Shown: positions 1-11,035, numbered from the stretch's first letter. The stretch: DNA of 64,000 nucleotides from Saccopteryx bilineata (GCF_036850765.1 NC_089490.1:102288074-102352073), one strand, 5' to 3'. The notes: generated from the letters alone by a model not told the origin. Made by a program: numbers and translations.

Positions 1-410
1 CCCACTTTCATTTCTGATATTAATAATTTGTCTCTCTTTTTTTTTTTTTTTTTGGTTAGCCTTGTTAGAGATGTAGCCATTTTATTGACCTTTTCAAAGA
101 ACCAGCTTTTGGTTTCATTGATTTTCTCTGTTGTTTTCCTATTTTCAGTTTCATTGCTTTCTGTTCTAATTTTTATTATTTCTCTTCTGCTTTAGATTTA
201 ATTTTCTCTCTTTTGTTTTTAGATTTTAGATCTTTCTTCTTTTCTAGTATGTGCATTCACTGCTCTTTGTTCTCTCTCTAAGCTCTGCTTTTGCTGCAGC
301 GCATGAATTCTGATGTTCCATTTTAATATTTAGTTCACTTTCACTTAGTTATGTTGGTGGTCACCTCCATATCTTAGATTAACCTTGTGTGTAACCTATT
401 AGAAACACTT
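1..410 (-). repeat. L1 ORF2 fragment (old, truncated)
   Basis: Read on the minus strand, about 55-150 encodes a piece like the L1 ORF2 linker (INETKSWFFEKVNKM...SLTRL), which identifies a LINE-1 remnant. The frame is not maintained across the rest and the element runs off the left edge, so this is a decayed fragment. The right boundary is approximate. Confidence 0.75.
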
Positions 411-544
411 TGTTCCTGGAGCTGGGAGAACTAGGGATAAGACATATTATACAGTATTCCTGTATTTCTCTCCTCAAATTTAACCTTTTCCAAGCTCACA
501 CCTTGCCTGGCTGATGAGAAATTCCATTTGGCTTATGTTTGGGG

Positions 545-714
545 CCTGACCTGTGGTGGCGCAGTGGATAAAGCGTTGACCTGGAAGCGCTGAGGTTGCC
601 GGTTTGAAACCCTGGGCTTGCCTGGTCAAGGCACATATGAGAGTTGATGCTTTCTGCTCCTCCCCCCTTCTTTCTCTCCCTTCTCTCTATAATGAATAAA
701 TAAAATCTTTAAAA
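545..714 (+). repeat. SINE family B (short tRNA-derived)
   Basis: It begins CCTGACCTGTGGTGGCGCAGTGGATAAAG, has a B-box-like GGTTTGAAACCC, then a CT-rich stretch and an AATAAATAAAAT tail. A 15-bp target duplication (ggcttatgtttgggg) flanks it at 530-544 and 715-729, so both ends are well fixed. Confidence 0.9.
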
Positions 715-1576
715 GGCTTATGTTTGGGGATGCTTATTCCCCAGAATCATGTGCAGATCATAGGAATCTCACACAGGGTGAAGTATTTTATTATCAGTTG
801 GTGTACTCCTTATCCAACTTTGAGTTGGTCCCAGAGAGAACACCAACCACCGTTTGACATGGGATCTTATCTCTAGACTTCCAAGGCATCTGTTTATCTT
901 TATTTCTAATTCCACAGAGCATTAAAAGGTATAATTTCAGAACCTCAATCAAAAGCTGTCAGGAAAGTCTAAAAAGCAAAGCTGTGTTTTGATTGGGGAT
1001 CTGTTTGAAGTTTAGAAACCTGTCCATCTCACAAGACAAATGCTATACCATACAATTGCATTTGTTATTATTGGGATTTAATTTCTAATCTCTCAAACAA
1101 TGAGACACCTATTGACAGTATGTTAAGTCTGTCCCTTCATTCCTTTACCAAATATTGACTGCCGTATAGGTACAGGTAACATGGTTGGCCCGAAGTGTAC
1201 AACAGGAACACAGCAAAGTTTGACAGAAAACAAAACTAAATGGGACTTGCTGATGGGGCCGGGAGAGAAAGAAATGAGGTAAAAATGACTCCCCAGATTT
1301 TGGCCTGAGTGATAGGGAGGCTGGTGTGGGTATTTGTGGGGATGGGGAGGCTGGGGAGGAGTGTGACAGGGTGTACAAGTAGATGTTCCATCAGACAGGT
1401 TGAGTGGAAAGTGCCTATGAGATATCCAAGGGAAACAATGAGTGGGTGGCTGGGTTTGTGCATCTGGGGTTTGTGAGATCGGCCTGGGTTGAGAAAGAAA
1501 TTGAAGAGGTATCAGTTTGTCCAGGTGTTTAGAGACTGCATGGAAATACTGCTATCCATGGATTAGCATGGGATTT
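715..1576. other. Upstream NR1H4 intron, mostly unassigned
   Basis: No coding exon is seen. The part at about 1160-1500 resembles an ancient mammalian interspersed repeat (phrase gattttggcctgagtgatagg) that also appears in fragments near 14.3, 19.8, 30.0, 34.5 and 49.3 kb. I cannot name that family with certainty. Confidence 0.4.
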
Positions 1577-1764
1577 GGCACACTTTCTCTGTAAAGGCCT
1601 GTATTTTAGGTTTTGTGAATATTAAGATCTCTGTCACAACTATTTGACTCTACCATTACAATGCAAAAGCAGACACTATGTAAATGACTGAGCTTGGCTG
1701 TGTGCTAACATACTTTGTGTGAATACTGAAATTTGAAAATTGTAATTTTGAAATACCAGAAAAA

Positions 1765-2120
1765 ATATATATATATATTTGTATTTTTCTGAAGTTGGAA
1801 ACGGGGAGGCAGTCAGACAGACTCCCGCATGCACCCGACCGGGATCCACCTGGCATGCCCACTAGGGGGCAATGCTCTGTTGCAACCAGAGCCATTCTAG
1901 CGCCTGAGGCAGAGGCCACAGAGCCATCCTCAGCGCCCAGATCAACCTTGCTCCAATTGGAGCCCTGGCTGCAGGAGGGGAAGACAGAGACAGAGAGGAA
2001 GGAGAGGGGGAGGGGTGGAGAAGAAGATGGGCGCTTCTCCTGTGTGTCCTGGCTGGGAATTGAACCTGGGACTCCTGCACACCAGGCCGACGCTCTACCA
2101 CTGAGCAAACTGGCCAGGGC
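1765..2120 (-). repeat. SINE family A (Rhin-1/VES-like), single-box form
   Basis: This is a full-length minus-strand copy. Its tRNA-like head lies at 2040-2120 (reverse complement of GGCCCTGGCCAGTTTGCTCAGTGG with a GGTTCAATTCCC B box) and its A-rich tail is on the left. It carries one copy of the CACTAGGGGGCAATGCTCTG block, so it belongs to the subfamily without the internal duplication. Confidence 0.9.
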
Positions 2121-2170
2121 CATAAAATATTTTTTAAAATGGTTTTTCAACCATTAAAAATGTAAAAACC

Positions 2171-2384
2171 GGCCTGACCTATGGTGGTGCAGTGGATAAA
2201 GTGTCAACCTGGAAATGCTGAGGTCGCCGGTTCGAAACCCTGGGCTTGCCTGGTCAAGGCACATATGGGAGTTGATGCTTCTAGCTCCTCCCCCCTGTCT
2301 CTCTCTCCTCTCTCTGTCTTTCTCTCTCCCTCCCTCTCTCTCTCCTCTCTAAAATGAATAAATAAAATAAAAAATTTTAAAAAA
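2171..2384 (+). repeat. SINE family B
   Basis: It starts GGCCTGACCTATGGTGGTGCAGTGG and ends in a CT-rich stretch and an AT-rich tail. A 9-bp duplication (gtaaaaacc) lies at 2162-2170 and 2385-2393. Confidence 0.88.
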
Positions 2385-2440
2385 GTAAAAACCATTCTTA
2401 GGTTGTGGGCCATACAAAAATAGGCAGGGAAAGAGGAGTG

Positions 2441-2441
2441 T

Positions 2442-2468
<27 letters not shown>
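2441..2468. repeat. (GT)n microsatellite
   Basis: An uninterrupted GT dinucleotide run of about 28 bases. Confidence 0.9.
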
Positions 2469-2469
<1 letters not shown>

Positions 2470-2473
<4 letters not shown>

Positions 2474-3428
2474 AATTTGCCCTGCATGGTTAATCAACTC
2501 CTCCTGGCTTAGCACCATTCTCCCTGTGAATGCTTTAGGGCCACCTGCATCTCCTTGTATCTGAACTTGGGCCTTCCTCCATTGCTCTTACTTCTCCATT
2601 CTTATGCACCTTGGACCATGTTTCTTCATAAATTTACTGTTTTCTATCTTTCACAGATTCATCAACATTTTTGATACCTTGATGGGGCTTTATTCAAACT
2701 TTTTCTAACTTATGCTGTTTTCATGAACTTTTCTCTCATTTCATGGTATAAAAAATATGTTTTTTTTCCTGGTACATTTTGACAGAAGAGACTATAAAAG
2801 TTAGATAAATGCCGTTTGACTACTGAATTCTTTATACATTTGTCTACTTATTAATGATGTCAGGCAACTTCCAAAAATAATTCAAAGTATGTCTTTTTAA
2901 AACTATTTAATAAAATAAATCAGTAGAAATTATAGCTGGCAAAAATAAATGTTGGGAAAGTCAGGTAGACATTTTCTTATGACTGTAAGACATTAAGGGA
3001 AAAAGAAACGTAAAGTCAATGATTAGCAGAAACAAAATAGTCAACGATAATTTTCATCAACTGCATCTCAAAAGTCTGAGGGTTTTCTTTTCAGAAACAA
3101 CAGTCTGAAACAGCTCTTGCCAGGTGACAAGGACTCTGTTATCAAGTTTAAAAAATTTCATAGAGAAGCTTAAGGATAAAACCTGGGATCCTAAAGATCA
3201 TGAAAGTGTGTGATGGAAACCAAAGCTTGCGTTTTAGTATTGGCAGCCTTCTCTCTAGCTTGTATCTCTTTGCAGCTTCCTAACAATAAGATAGAGGTGG
3301 GATAGACAACTGGGGTGCAGGAGGAGGGAAGGATGTTTCTGAAGACTTTTTGGAGATGGGGAAGAAACTATGGAGCACTTAACATGCTCTGTGGGATTTG
3401 GCGAGATTCATTTCTAATGAGAAGTTTT
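2470..3428. other. Intronic/intergenic DNA, no feature recognised
   Basis: AT-rich sequence with no convincing exon, repeat family or RNA gene. Confidence 0.4.
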
Positions 3429-3441
3429 AAGAATGTAACTC

Positions 3442-3839
3442 TAGCCCTGGCTGGTTTGCTCAGTGGTAGAGCGTCGGCCTGGCGTGCAGGGGTCCCGGGT
3501 TCGATTCCCGGCCAGGGCACACAGGAGAAGCGCCCATCTGCTTCTCCACCCCCCTCTCCTTCCTCTCTGTCTCTCTCTTCCCCTCCCGCTGCCGAGGCTC
3601 CATTGGAGCAAAGATGGCCCGGGCACTGGGGATGGCTCCTTGGCCTCTGCCCCAGGCGCTAGAGTGGCTCTGGTCACAACAACGCGATGCTCCGGAGGGG
3701 CAGAGCATCGCCCCCTGGTGGGCAGAGCTTCCGCCCCTGGTGGGCGTGCCAGGTGGATCCCGGTCGGGTGCATGCGAGAGTCTGTCTGACTGTCTCTCCC
3801 CGTTTCCAGCTTCAGAAAAAATACAAAAAAAAAAAAAAA
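3442..3839 (+). repeat. SINE family A, duplicated-box subfamily
   Basis: The tRNA-like head is GCCCTGGCTGGTTTGCTCAGTGG with B box GGTTCGATTCCC, and the tail is poly(A). The GCCCCTGGTGGGC block is present twice (about 3710-3750). The 13-bp target duplication aagaatgtaactc lies at 3429-3441 and 3840-3852. Confidence 0.95.
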
Positions 3840-3852
3840 AAGAATGTAACTC

Positions 3853-3990
3853 AGACTCCTTCTCTATAAGGGGGAGATAATAATAGACTACATCATAGGA
3901 TTGTTACAAATGTTAAGTGAATAGGCATCTGGAAAGTGTTTAGAACAGTGTCTGATACAAAATAAACTCTATGTAAATGGGTAAGGGAGC
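3853..3990 (+). repeat. MIR 3' half
   Basis: The phrases tctctataaggggga, aataatag...cataggattgttacaaatgttaagtgaata and gtgtttagaacagtgtctg are typical of the MIR core and tail. Family A SINE inserted at its left end. Confidence 0.65.
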
Positions 3991-4123
3991 CCTATTTATT
4001 CTACAGTATGCTGAGCCAGCTTTAAAGTGTAACTCTATTTGAGCCATATTGGATGAAACGATCACTAGTTGCTCAGCTTTGTGTTCGTTGCTGTTTTCAA
4101 AGAATCGAGACCCTTAAAGTTTT

Positions 4124-4321
4124 GGTTTCTTTTTAAAATAAATTACTGAATTTCAGAGAAGGGAGAGAGAGAGAGAAAAAGAAAGAGAAACATGGATTTG
4201 TTGTTCCATTTATATACGCATTCATTGGTTGATTCTTGTATGTGCCCTGACTGGAGATCAAATCCTTAACCTTGACTTATCTGGAAAATACTCTAACCAA
4301 CTGAGCTACCCAGCCAGGGCA
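4124..4321 (-). repeat. SINE family D (older VES-like)
   Basis: Minus-strand copy whose head is the complement of CCCTGGCTGGGTAGCTCAGTTGG at 4297-4321, with a GA-rich left part. A 17-bp duplication (gagacccttaaagtttt) at 4107-4123 and 4322-4338 brackets it exactly. Confidence 0.9.
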
Positions 4322-4338
4322 GAGACCCTTAAAGTTTT

Positions 4339-5347
4339 AAACGACCATGGTTTCAAAGTAATAGGTAGCCTACTGTCAGTTACTGCAGTCTGGCTTGTGC
4401 ATGTGTGTTTGTGTGTACATATGTACACATGCACACATGTGTGCACGAGTTGGGAGTAGGGTGTGGCATGTGGGTTCCACGTGTATAAAGACACAGAAAA
4501 GCAGAGTGTGCAATATTCTGCATATTTGAAAGCTCCATATTACCAGTCTAAGGCTGTTTTCTGCCACCTCAGGAAGCCCGTAGTGCAAAGCCAGTCTTGT
4601 CTACTCAGCTTTTGTTACTGGGAAGCTTCTCAGGTCCTCAGTGAATTTCTTTTCCATTCATTTTCAAATGACTTTCTGATATGGGCATTATGGAATATGC
4701 ACAAGATAGAGACAATAGTATGTGTATGGATGGATTTGCATAAGTATAAATACAGTATATGCACCCATTTTTACATGATATAATGATAATATTGTGTTGC
4801 CATCTCAGAGTGAAAGCTAATTAATTCAGCTATTGAGATGATAATTTCTTTCTCAGTTAATGTCAGAGTGAAAAGAAACTTACTGATCTTTCCTACACAT
4901 TGTTTCTTTGGCTCTTTTGGAATAAGGAGTTTATTTCTGCTAACTATTGAGCTACCAGTATCCGATGGTGTTAAGGGGAATTGTCTGGGCTGGGCTGAAG
5001 ATTAGTAAAAAGATCAGGTAAGCTAATGTGGTCATTGAGTTCAATGATTTGGTACCAGGAAAAAAATATTTTATACCTATAGTCTTTTTTAAATGCATAC
5101 TTTGATATTTGTACATCCAATATCAACTTTGATCTGAAGCTTAGTCTTTTTTAGACTTCCCGTGATTGAATTTGACATTTAGAAAAATGGTACGATCTTT
5201 ACTACTGCAAGTTATGCCAAATGACGAATTCACAAGCAAGTCTATTAATCTTTTATCTTTGACATCTCTAACTTTTCCTTCAGCCTCTGATTTCATATTT
5301 AGTTAGTTACCAAGTCCAGATTATTCTTTGGTTTCGTCCCTGTTCCT
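4339..5347. other. No gene seen; short GT/CA-rich stretch
   Basis: An alternating GT/CA-rich patch lies at about 4400-4450 (tgtgtttgtgtgtacatatgtacacatgcacacatgtgtgcac). The remainder is AT-rich with nothing recognisable. Confidence 0.4.
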
Positions 5348-5367
5348 CCCCCCCCCCCCCCCCCCCC
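5348..5367. repeat. C20 homopolymer
   Basis: Twenty consecutive C bases at the left edge of an L2 remnant. Confidence 0.9.
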
Positions 5368-5394
5368 ATCAAGTCTACGCATGGATCACCACTT

Positions 5395-6185
5395 GGCTGG
5401 TTAGTCTCCTGTCTCCAGTCTCCCTGTTCCACCTTTCCTTCCTCTGCACCAAGGATTCTTTCCAAAATGCAGGTTAGGTCATATCCTCCCCTGCCAAAAC
5501 CCAAAATGGCTTCTCTTTCTACACAGTCAAGACTCAACTCCTTAGGTTGGCATTGAAAGGCACTTGACCACGTTCTGTCCCACTACATTCCCTCAGCCAC
5601 CTCCCCCTAATTCAGCTGCTCCTGATAACCTCCCATCAGGACAGATTATTCAGACTCCCTTGGCATTTCTCCTCCTTTTGCTCATTTCCAGAATGTCCTT
5701 CCTTCTTCACAGTCTGTGTTTCAACTCCTACTTATTCTCTAAGATCCAGCTCAAATTCTACTTCCCTCATGAATTCTGTCCTGATTCCTCCTACTCGGAA
5801 ATAATCCGGGTTATTCCCAGCCCTTATAATGCCTTTTCCTCAAGACACTTGACTTCCAGCTGTTGGGAAATTGTCCCATTATATTTAGTTTACTAGAATC
5901 ATCATTTGTTGGCTTCTGCTGGAAAGGTTGTCATAACAAAAATCAAGTCTTCATGTCTGCGATGGACTCGCTACCCTCTGCCCTTACATTTGGCACAACC
6001 TTCATAGTCATACAGTGTGGCCCTGAAATGGTCACTTTTCATCTACATTCCCATAATTTATTGTTTAATTAGCTATCTTATTGTCTTGTTTGTATTATGC
6101 TGGAAATTTACTTCTTTGTCTTCCCAGTAAGTTGGAAGCTCTGGGGACAAGAATGCTTTACTCATCTTGGTATTTCCCAGGTCAG
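5395..6185 (+). repeat. LINE L2 3' region
   Basis: The sequence follows the L2 3' end in order: caaaatggcttctc...tcaagactcaactccttaggttggcattgaaaggc, then ctcctacttattctctaagatccagctcaaattc, then gtaagttggaagctctggggacaagaatg. It is old and diverged, with no coding frame left. Confidence 0.8.
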
Positions 6186-6254
6186 AGAATGCAGCTTTGG
6201 GATTATAGATACTTAATATTAAGTCATTCTACTCTTTTGTGACCCCAGGGAGAT

Positions 6255-6905
6255 AATTATAGCATGCAGAGTGCTTAAGGGTGTGGACTTTGGTTCATGA
6301 CCACCTGGGTTTGAATCCTCCTAGTCCATTTGTTAGCCATGTGAGCATGGCCAAGTTACTTAACCTCTCCATGGCTTCTTTTAAAATTCTATAATATGGG
6401 AACATATAATATTTTTATCATAAAGTTGATATGAGGGGCCCTGGCTGGAAGGCTCAGTGTATAGAGTGTCATCCCAGCATATAGATGTCTCAGGTTTTAT
6501 TCCCAGTCAGGGCACACAAGAGAAGCAACCATCTGCCTCTCTCCTCCTCCTTCTCCCTCTTTCCCTCCCCTACCCTTTCCCCTTCCCTCTCCCCCTCCAT
6601 CTCCTCCCTTTCTCTCTCTCCTTCTCCTGCAACCAGTGGCTCAGTTAGTTTGAGCTTTGGCCCCAGGTGCTGAGGATAGCTTGTTTTTGCCGAGCATGTC
6701 AGCCTCAGGTGTTAAAAATAGCTTGGTTGATTTGCACATTGGCCTCAGACAGCAGTTGCTGGGTTAATCCTGGTGGGGCTGCATGCAGGAGTGTGCCTCA
6801 CTATCTCCCCTCTCAAAAAAAAATTGAGAATAAGGATTAAATCACTAAATGCAGGTGAAATAGAATAACAGCTAATGAGTGCTTAATAAATGTTAAATAT
6901 TATTC
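6255..6905 (+). repeat. MIR interrupted by a SINE
   Basis: The left half (tgtggactttggttcatgaccacctgggtttgaatcc...ccatgtgagcatggccaagttacttaacctctc) and the right half (6823-6905, ending gagtgcttaataaatgtt) form one MIR. An older family A SINE at 6436-6822 splits it. Confidence 0.75.
6436..6822 (+). repeat. SINE family A, old diverged copy
   Basis: The head is GGGCCCTGGCTGGAAGGCTCAGTG, followed by a CT-rich block and a degenerate second half (gttaatcctggtggggctgcatgcaggag). It ends in a short A-run and is more diverged than the other family A copies. Confidence 0.8.
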
Positions 6906-7085
6906 CAACAGGCTGTTAAAATAGAAAGGACACTTGTCTCAGTTTTGGCATGAAAATACTAGATGACACATTCCAAAGAGAGCCCACCTTGCAGAGGACA
7001 ATAAAAACCCAATTAAATACTTAACCTACTTTGATGGTTTGAAGTAGGCAGTAACTGGACATTATAGAGCAGTATTGCTCTAAAG

Positions 7086-7174
7086 CAGCGGTTCTCAACC
7101 TGTGGGTCACGACCCCGGCCGGGGTCGAACGGCCAAAACACAGGGGTCGCCTAAAGCCAACTTGAGAACTGCTG
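7086..7174. mobile_element. Short hAT MITE (89 bp)
   Basis: The terminal inverted repeats are CAGCGGTTCTCAA and TTGAGAACTGCTG. The 8-bp target duplication ctctaaag at 7078-7085 and 7175-7182 is exact and is the hallmark of hAT insertion. There is no coding capacity. Confidence 0.9.
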
Positions 7175-7182
7175 CTCTAAAG

Positions 7183-8624
7183 ACTTTGATGCATGTGACT
7201 AACATGCTGTATATCTCACATCCCCATTGGAAAGGGGTAAATGTGGGCTGTGGGTGTCTGCTGTGGGACCAACCACTGGAACATATGGTACTTTTGTTAA
7301 TTAGGAAAAGATGTTGCCTCTTCCCCAGGTAAAATCTATATACCAAGGAGGCCTTTCTGCCCAAGGCCCAATGAAAGGGCCTTCAACAGGATCCACTGAG
7401 GAGATTGACATGTTGAAGCTGAGGGAGACTGGGACTGGCACCTGGATTTCACCTGAAAAGTTGAAAGGGCAAGAGGAAGCATAACTGGCTGTTTATGGAT
7501 AAGTGGGAGAGATCTCTCTGCCCCAAAGTTTGTTGGACCAGAGAAAGTCAGCAAGGGGTTCTCTGAAGCCCATGGTACGGGGGCCACGTGGAGGGTCCTC
7601 AGAGCTAAGAGCGTAGAGGTAAACTGCCAGATTCCTAGATGCCCTAGGCCTGTAGGAAAGACAAGCCCTGGACTGGAGGAGAGAAGCATTTGACCTCATC
7701 AAGGGATGGCAGAGCAATGCCTTCCAGTGATGAGAGGTGTTCTAAAGAGCCCAACCCAAGGCAGAAAGTCAGTTTCAGAGACTTGCTACTCTGTTAGCCT
7801 GACTCTAACAACACAGGCCAGTGCTGTAAAAACGTTCCTGTCGCTTCTTCCCTCACCTCCCACCATCCTCTCCTTATTTGCCCCTCCACATCGGCTCTGG
7901 AAGTGTCAGAAACTATGCTTAGCCTGATGGAGGAGAAGGAGTAGCAGTGGAAAGTGGAGAAAAGGAGAAGCAGAAAGAAAGTCATTCCCTCCCTCCCAGA
8001 GCCCGGACAGCTCGACTGTAGCAGGCTGCAGCTGTGTGGCTACACTTCCTAGGGGAGACGTTTGCTTTTCAGTCAAGGTTGGCATTTCTATTGTTACACC
8101 AAGCTGGGCTTATTAAAGTACTGACTTGAAACCTTGCATGTGACCTCTCCCTGTCTGCCTGGTAAAACAGCAGCTCATTTTCCAAAACTTAGATCAACAC
8201 TCACTTCCGAGTCTGACCCCATCCTCCAGAACAGACCGTTCTCCTTGCCTCCTGTGCCCCAGCACAGCCCAGGACGGCTTCATTGTACTTGTCTGGTCGT
8301 CTGCATGGCTTTGCCTTCAACCCGCCCGCCTCTAAGAGGGCAGAGATGACTTACTTGTCTCAGTGCCACTAATCCCTAGACCCGTTATCCCAGTACTTAA
8401 TGGGCCCCAGTGAAGATATAATAAACACGATTTATCTAAAAACAAAACAAAACAACTAAGATTTTTTTTCCCCCTAAGCATGTCTTCTTTTTTGAGAGAT
8501 GAATGAAAACCAGCAGGCTTCCAGATGAGGCAGTAGAGTTGAAGACGCTTTGTCAACAGGACGCAGACGGGTGGCCTGCATGCTGCCCTCCAGGGGTTCA
8601 CAAGAAAACGCCTGGGCACCTCCG
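7183..8624 (+). other. NR1H4 intron, nothing recognised
   Basis: Moderate-GC intronic sequence with several short open frames on both strands that lack splice sites or family resemblance. I found no first-zinc-finger exon of NR1H4 here. Confidence 0.5.
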
Positions 8625-8649
8625 TCCTCGTCCTCGTCCTCGTCCTCGT
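8625..8649. repeat. (TCCTCG)n hexanucleotide repeat
   Basis: About four tandem TCCTCG units, CpG-containing and ending about 60 bp before an NR1H4 splice acceptor. Confidence 0.85.
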
Positions 8650-8710
8650 GCGTCTTCCTGAGTAGAAGCTGCTGGGGGCCTTTTCATCCCTTTCTGTGTT
8701 TCTTCCGCAG

Positions 8711-8851
8711 GGTTCTTCAGGAGAAGCATCACCAAGAACGCCGTGTACAAGTGTAAGAACGGGGGCAGCTGCGTGATGGACATGTACATGCGCAGGAAGT
8801 GCCAGGAGTGCCGGCTGAGGAAGTGCCGGGAGATGGGCATGTTGGCTGAAT
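8711..8851 (+). CDS. NR1H4: NR1H4 exon: second zinc finger of DNA-binding domain
   Basis: This exon encodes human-numbered residues 150-195 plus the first base of C196 of the farnesoid X receptor, the nuclear bile-acid receptor that controls bile-acid and lipid genes with RXR. It opens [18 protein letters not shown], and four zinc-ligand cysteines are present (YKC, SC, KC, EC) followed by RLRKC. The acceptor is tcttccgcag/GG. Two nested donors exist. The short form ends at 8851 (GAAT/GTACGT). A second donor at 8863 (AGAG/GTATTT) adds 12 nt, matching the known FXR alternative insert after the DNA-binding domain. Substitutions relative to the human protein as I remember it include Asn to Ser next to the second cysteine and Lys to Arg near the end. 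The first zinc-finger exon lies upstream and was not seen. Confidence 0.97.
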
Positions 8852-8863
8852 GTACGTGTAGAG
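8852..8863 (+). CDS. NR1H4: NR1H4 alternative 12-nt exon extension
   Basis: Use of the downstream donor adds GTACGTGTAGAG. Read with the flanking codons this gives E-C-T-C-R-G-L-L. In human and mouse FXR the same extension encodes the four residues M-Y-T-G in the hinge, which distinguish the alpha1/alpha3 from the alpha2/alpha4 isoforms. Frame and donor are kept here, but three of the four residues differ. Whether this donor is used in the species cannot be read from the DNA. Confidence 0.75.
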
Positions 8864-8916
8864 GTATTTACGTCCAGTAATTATGTTCCACTGAACCTCT
8901 CTTCAGACGGCAGATG

Positions 8917-8951
8917 TCAGGTAACCCCTCTCATGAGCATGTTACCTGACG
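8917..8951 (+). promoter_or_regulatory. Inverted repeat downstream of alternative donors
   Basis: The arms GTCAGGTAAC (8917-8926) and GTTACCTGAC (8942-8951) are perfectly complementary over 10 bp around a 15-nt loop, and the loop contains the palindrome CTCATGAG. The arms start 54-66 nt after the two donors. A role in splice choice is inference only. Confidence 0.4.
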
Positions 8952-8959
8952 TAATGACA

Positions 8960-10498
8960 GAGAGGACCTGACTCAGCCGCCTGAGTTCTTTGAAAGGATA
9001 ATGGACCACTGGACTCGTCCAAACTGTCGGTCGCAGAGCATCCTAGTCCCCCGAGAGGAACAGCTCGCTGTTTACTGTTGCTGAGAGAAGTGGCGCTATT
9101 TTAATAAACTACAGAGAGTGGCAGTCTTAAGTTTCCTCCAAATTTGTTTTACTATCTTTTTAATTTATTTTTTAATTAGCATAACAATTCACAGTTGTGG
9201 GGAAAAATGAAGAATAAGATAACTGCCTCTGAATCATCTAAATAGAGTTTAAAATCAAGTCATTTTATTAAGAATTCCCCCTGCCCTTTTTCGGGTGCAG
9301 CTCTGAACCAATTTGTATAGGTTTGCACAGGAAATTAACTACCCTAAGTTTTAATATCATTTGGCCCTTCAATCTGATAAAGAAAAGACATTATATTAAC
9401 TGCTGGCTTTGTGAGGAAACCATAATCTTCATCAGCATTTGGAACGCATGCTGGTATATAACATATTAATTTTTCATTCTGCAAATTCTACAGACCACTC
9501 AGATTCTGAGATATGTCCTGTTCCACCTCAAAACACAAACAGACAAACAAATGTCACCAAGGGGATGATAACAGTCAGGGAGGGAATGCCACATGAAATA
9601 AAAGCCTTTGGAAGGCGATTCCAGTTCTATTGTTCCCAAACTGTCCAGGCAGCTGGGCTGGACCCAGTGAAATAATGAGTGCAGGAGGGGGAAAATAGGT
9701 CGGTGTAAACAATCCAGCTCCAGGGGGATGAAAGTTTTATAGTGGCCGATCCCAATCTCCTCTTAGCATGTATGAAACGGGAGACTGCAGTAGGGGCTGC
9801 TGCTGGAACCCAATCTCGCAATGGAAACATTTGCTCTGACACGGGGTGGTTCGTGTTGCACATAACTTAAACATGAACTCGCCCCAACTGAAGCACTGAG
9901 GACATTTTTTCAGGACTCCACCTATCAGAGTCTAGGATATTGTTTATGAACATAAACTTGTCCAGTAACAGATGCAAAGCTTTAATATAAACTGAATTTC
10001 CTGGACGAAGAAATTCCTGGAATTTTGTTTCATTAAAATTGAGAGAATGAGGAAGTTAAATGGGAATGTGGAATATCATTCTACGTTATTTTTATAGTTG
10101 TTTAAGTGTAAATTAATGGTGATATTATATGATTATTCAAAATAACATTTCTAAATCCCCTTGAGTTATTTTTATCTGTAATTATGATCTCAATAATTTA
10201 TACAGTTCTGAAAATTAACAGGATTTAAAAATTTTTTCTAAAGGTTCTTGATATTTGTTTTATTCAACATGTTTACTTATATGTTTAGTGTGAAACTGAA
10301 TACATGTCTTATGATACAGTTATGTAAACATGGATGAAAAAATAATATTAATACTATGTTTTGAAACAATAACTTTCAAAGTTCCTTAGAACAGGAATAA
10401 GGAGTGTCATCTTCATTTTATTGATTGAATACTTTGCATTTGTGCAATGCTTTGGCAATACATCCTTTATATAAAACTCACTTAAAAAAAATGACATG
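8960..10498 (+). other. NR1H4 intron, no gene seen
   Basis: AT-rich intron. No exon, RNA gene or confident repeat was recognised. Confidence 0.5.
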
Positions 10499-10499
10499 A

Positions 10500-10862
10500 G
10501 GCCCTGGCCGGTTGGTTCAGTGATTGAGCGTCAGCCTGTCCCAGGTTCGATTCCCAGTCAGGGTACACAGAAGAAGTGCCCATCTGCTTCTCCCCCTCTC
10601 CCCCTCTCACTTCTCTGTCTCCTTCTCTCTCTCTTCCCTTCCTGTAGCCATGGCTCAATTGGAGCAAGTTGGCCTTGGGCACTGAGGATGGCTCCATGGC
10701 CTCTGCCTCAAGCGTTAAGAAGAGCTCAGTTGCTGAGCAACAGAGCAATGCCCTAGATTGGCAGAGCATTGCCCCCTAGAGGGCTTACTGGGTTGATCCT
10801 GGTTCTGGCATAGGTGGAAGTCTGTCTCTCTGCCTCTGTTCCTCTCACTGAATTTAAAAAAA
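10500..10862 (+). repeat. SINE family A
   Basis: The head is GGCCCTGGCCGGTTGGTTCAGTGATTG and the B box is AGGTTCGATTCCC. A short deletion sits between the boxes (gcctgtcccaggttc). The second half is single-box and the A-rich tail is short. Confidence 0.9.
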
Positions 10863-10904
10863 TTTACATGATAACATTTAACACAAAGTTAAATAAAACC
10901 CCAC

Positions 10905-11035
10905 AAAGTAGATATTATTCCCTCTCTACAAATAAAGAAACTGAGACTCACACTGAACAAATTTCTCATTCAAGGCCAAGGCTTAAAACATCAGAAGGGC
11001 TAGAATTGGCTCCATGCCACATTGCATAGGGAAGC
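10905..11035 (-). repeat. MIR-like fragment
   Basis: Resembles the MIR core in phrase order (gatattattccctctctacaaataaagaaactgagactcaca...tcattcaaggccaaggc). Short and diverged; the strand is uncertain. Confidence 0.45.

Larger units (their letters stand above)
1577..2430 (+). repeat. hAT-Charlie-like MITE split by two SINEs
   Basis: The left part (1577-1760: ctctgtaaaggcc, ttttaggttttgtg, tctctgtcacaactatttgactct) and the right part (about 2386-2430: attcttaggttgtgggccatacaaaaataggc) read as one ancient non-autonomous hAT element. The SINE copies at 1765-2120 and 2171-2384 interrupt it. A related copy lies at 12125-12310. Confidence 0.6.

Noticed and set aside
3444..3520. tRNA-like A and B boxes (and in every SINE copy)
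   Set aside because: They are the heads of tRNA-derived SINEs, followed by SINE bodies and A-tails, not functional tRNA genes.
1..8700. Search for the NR1H4 first zinc-finger exon
   Set aside because: No sequence coding for the CVVCGDRASGYHYN-type first finger was seen; it probably lies upstream of the window.
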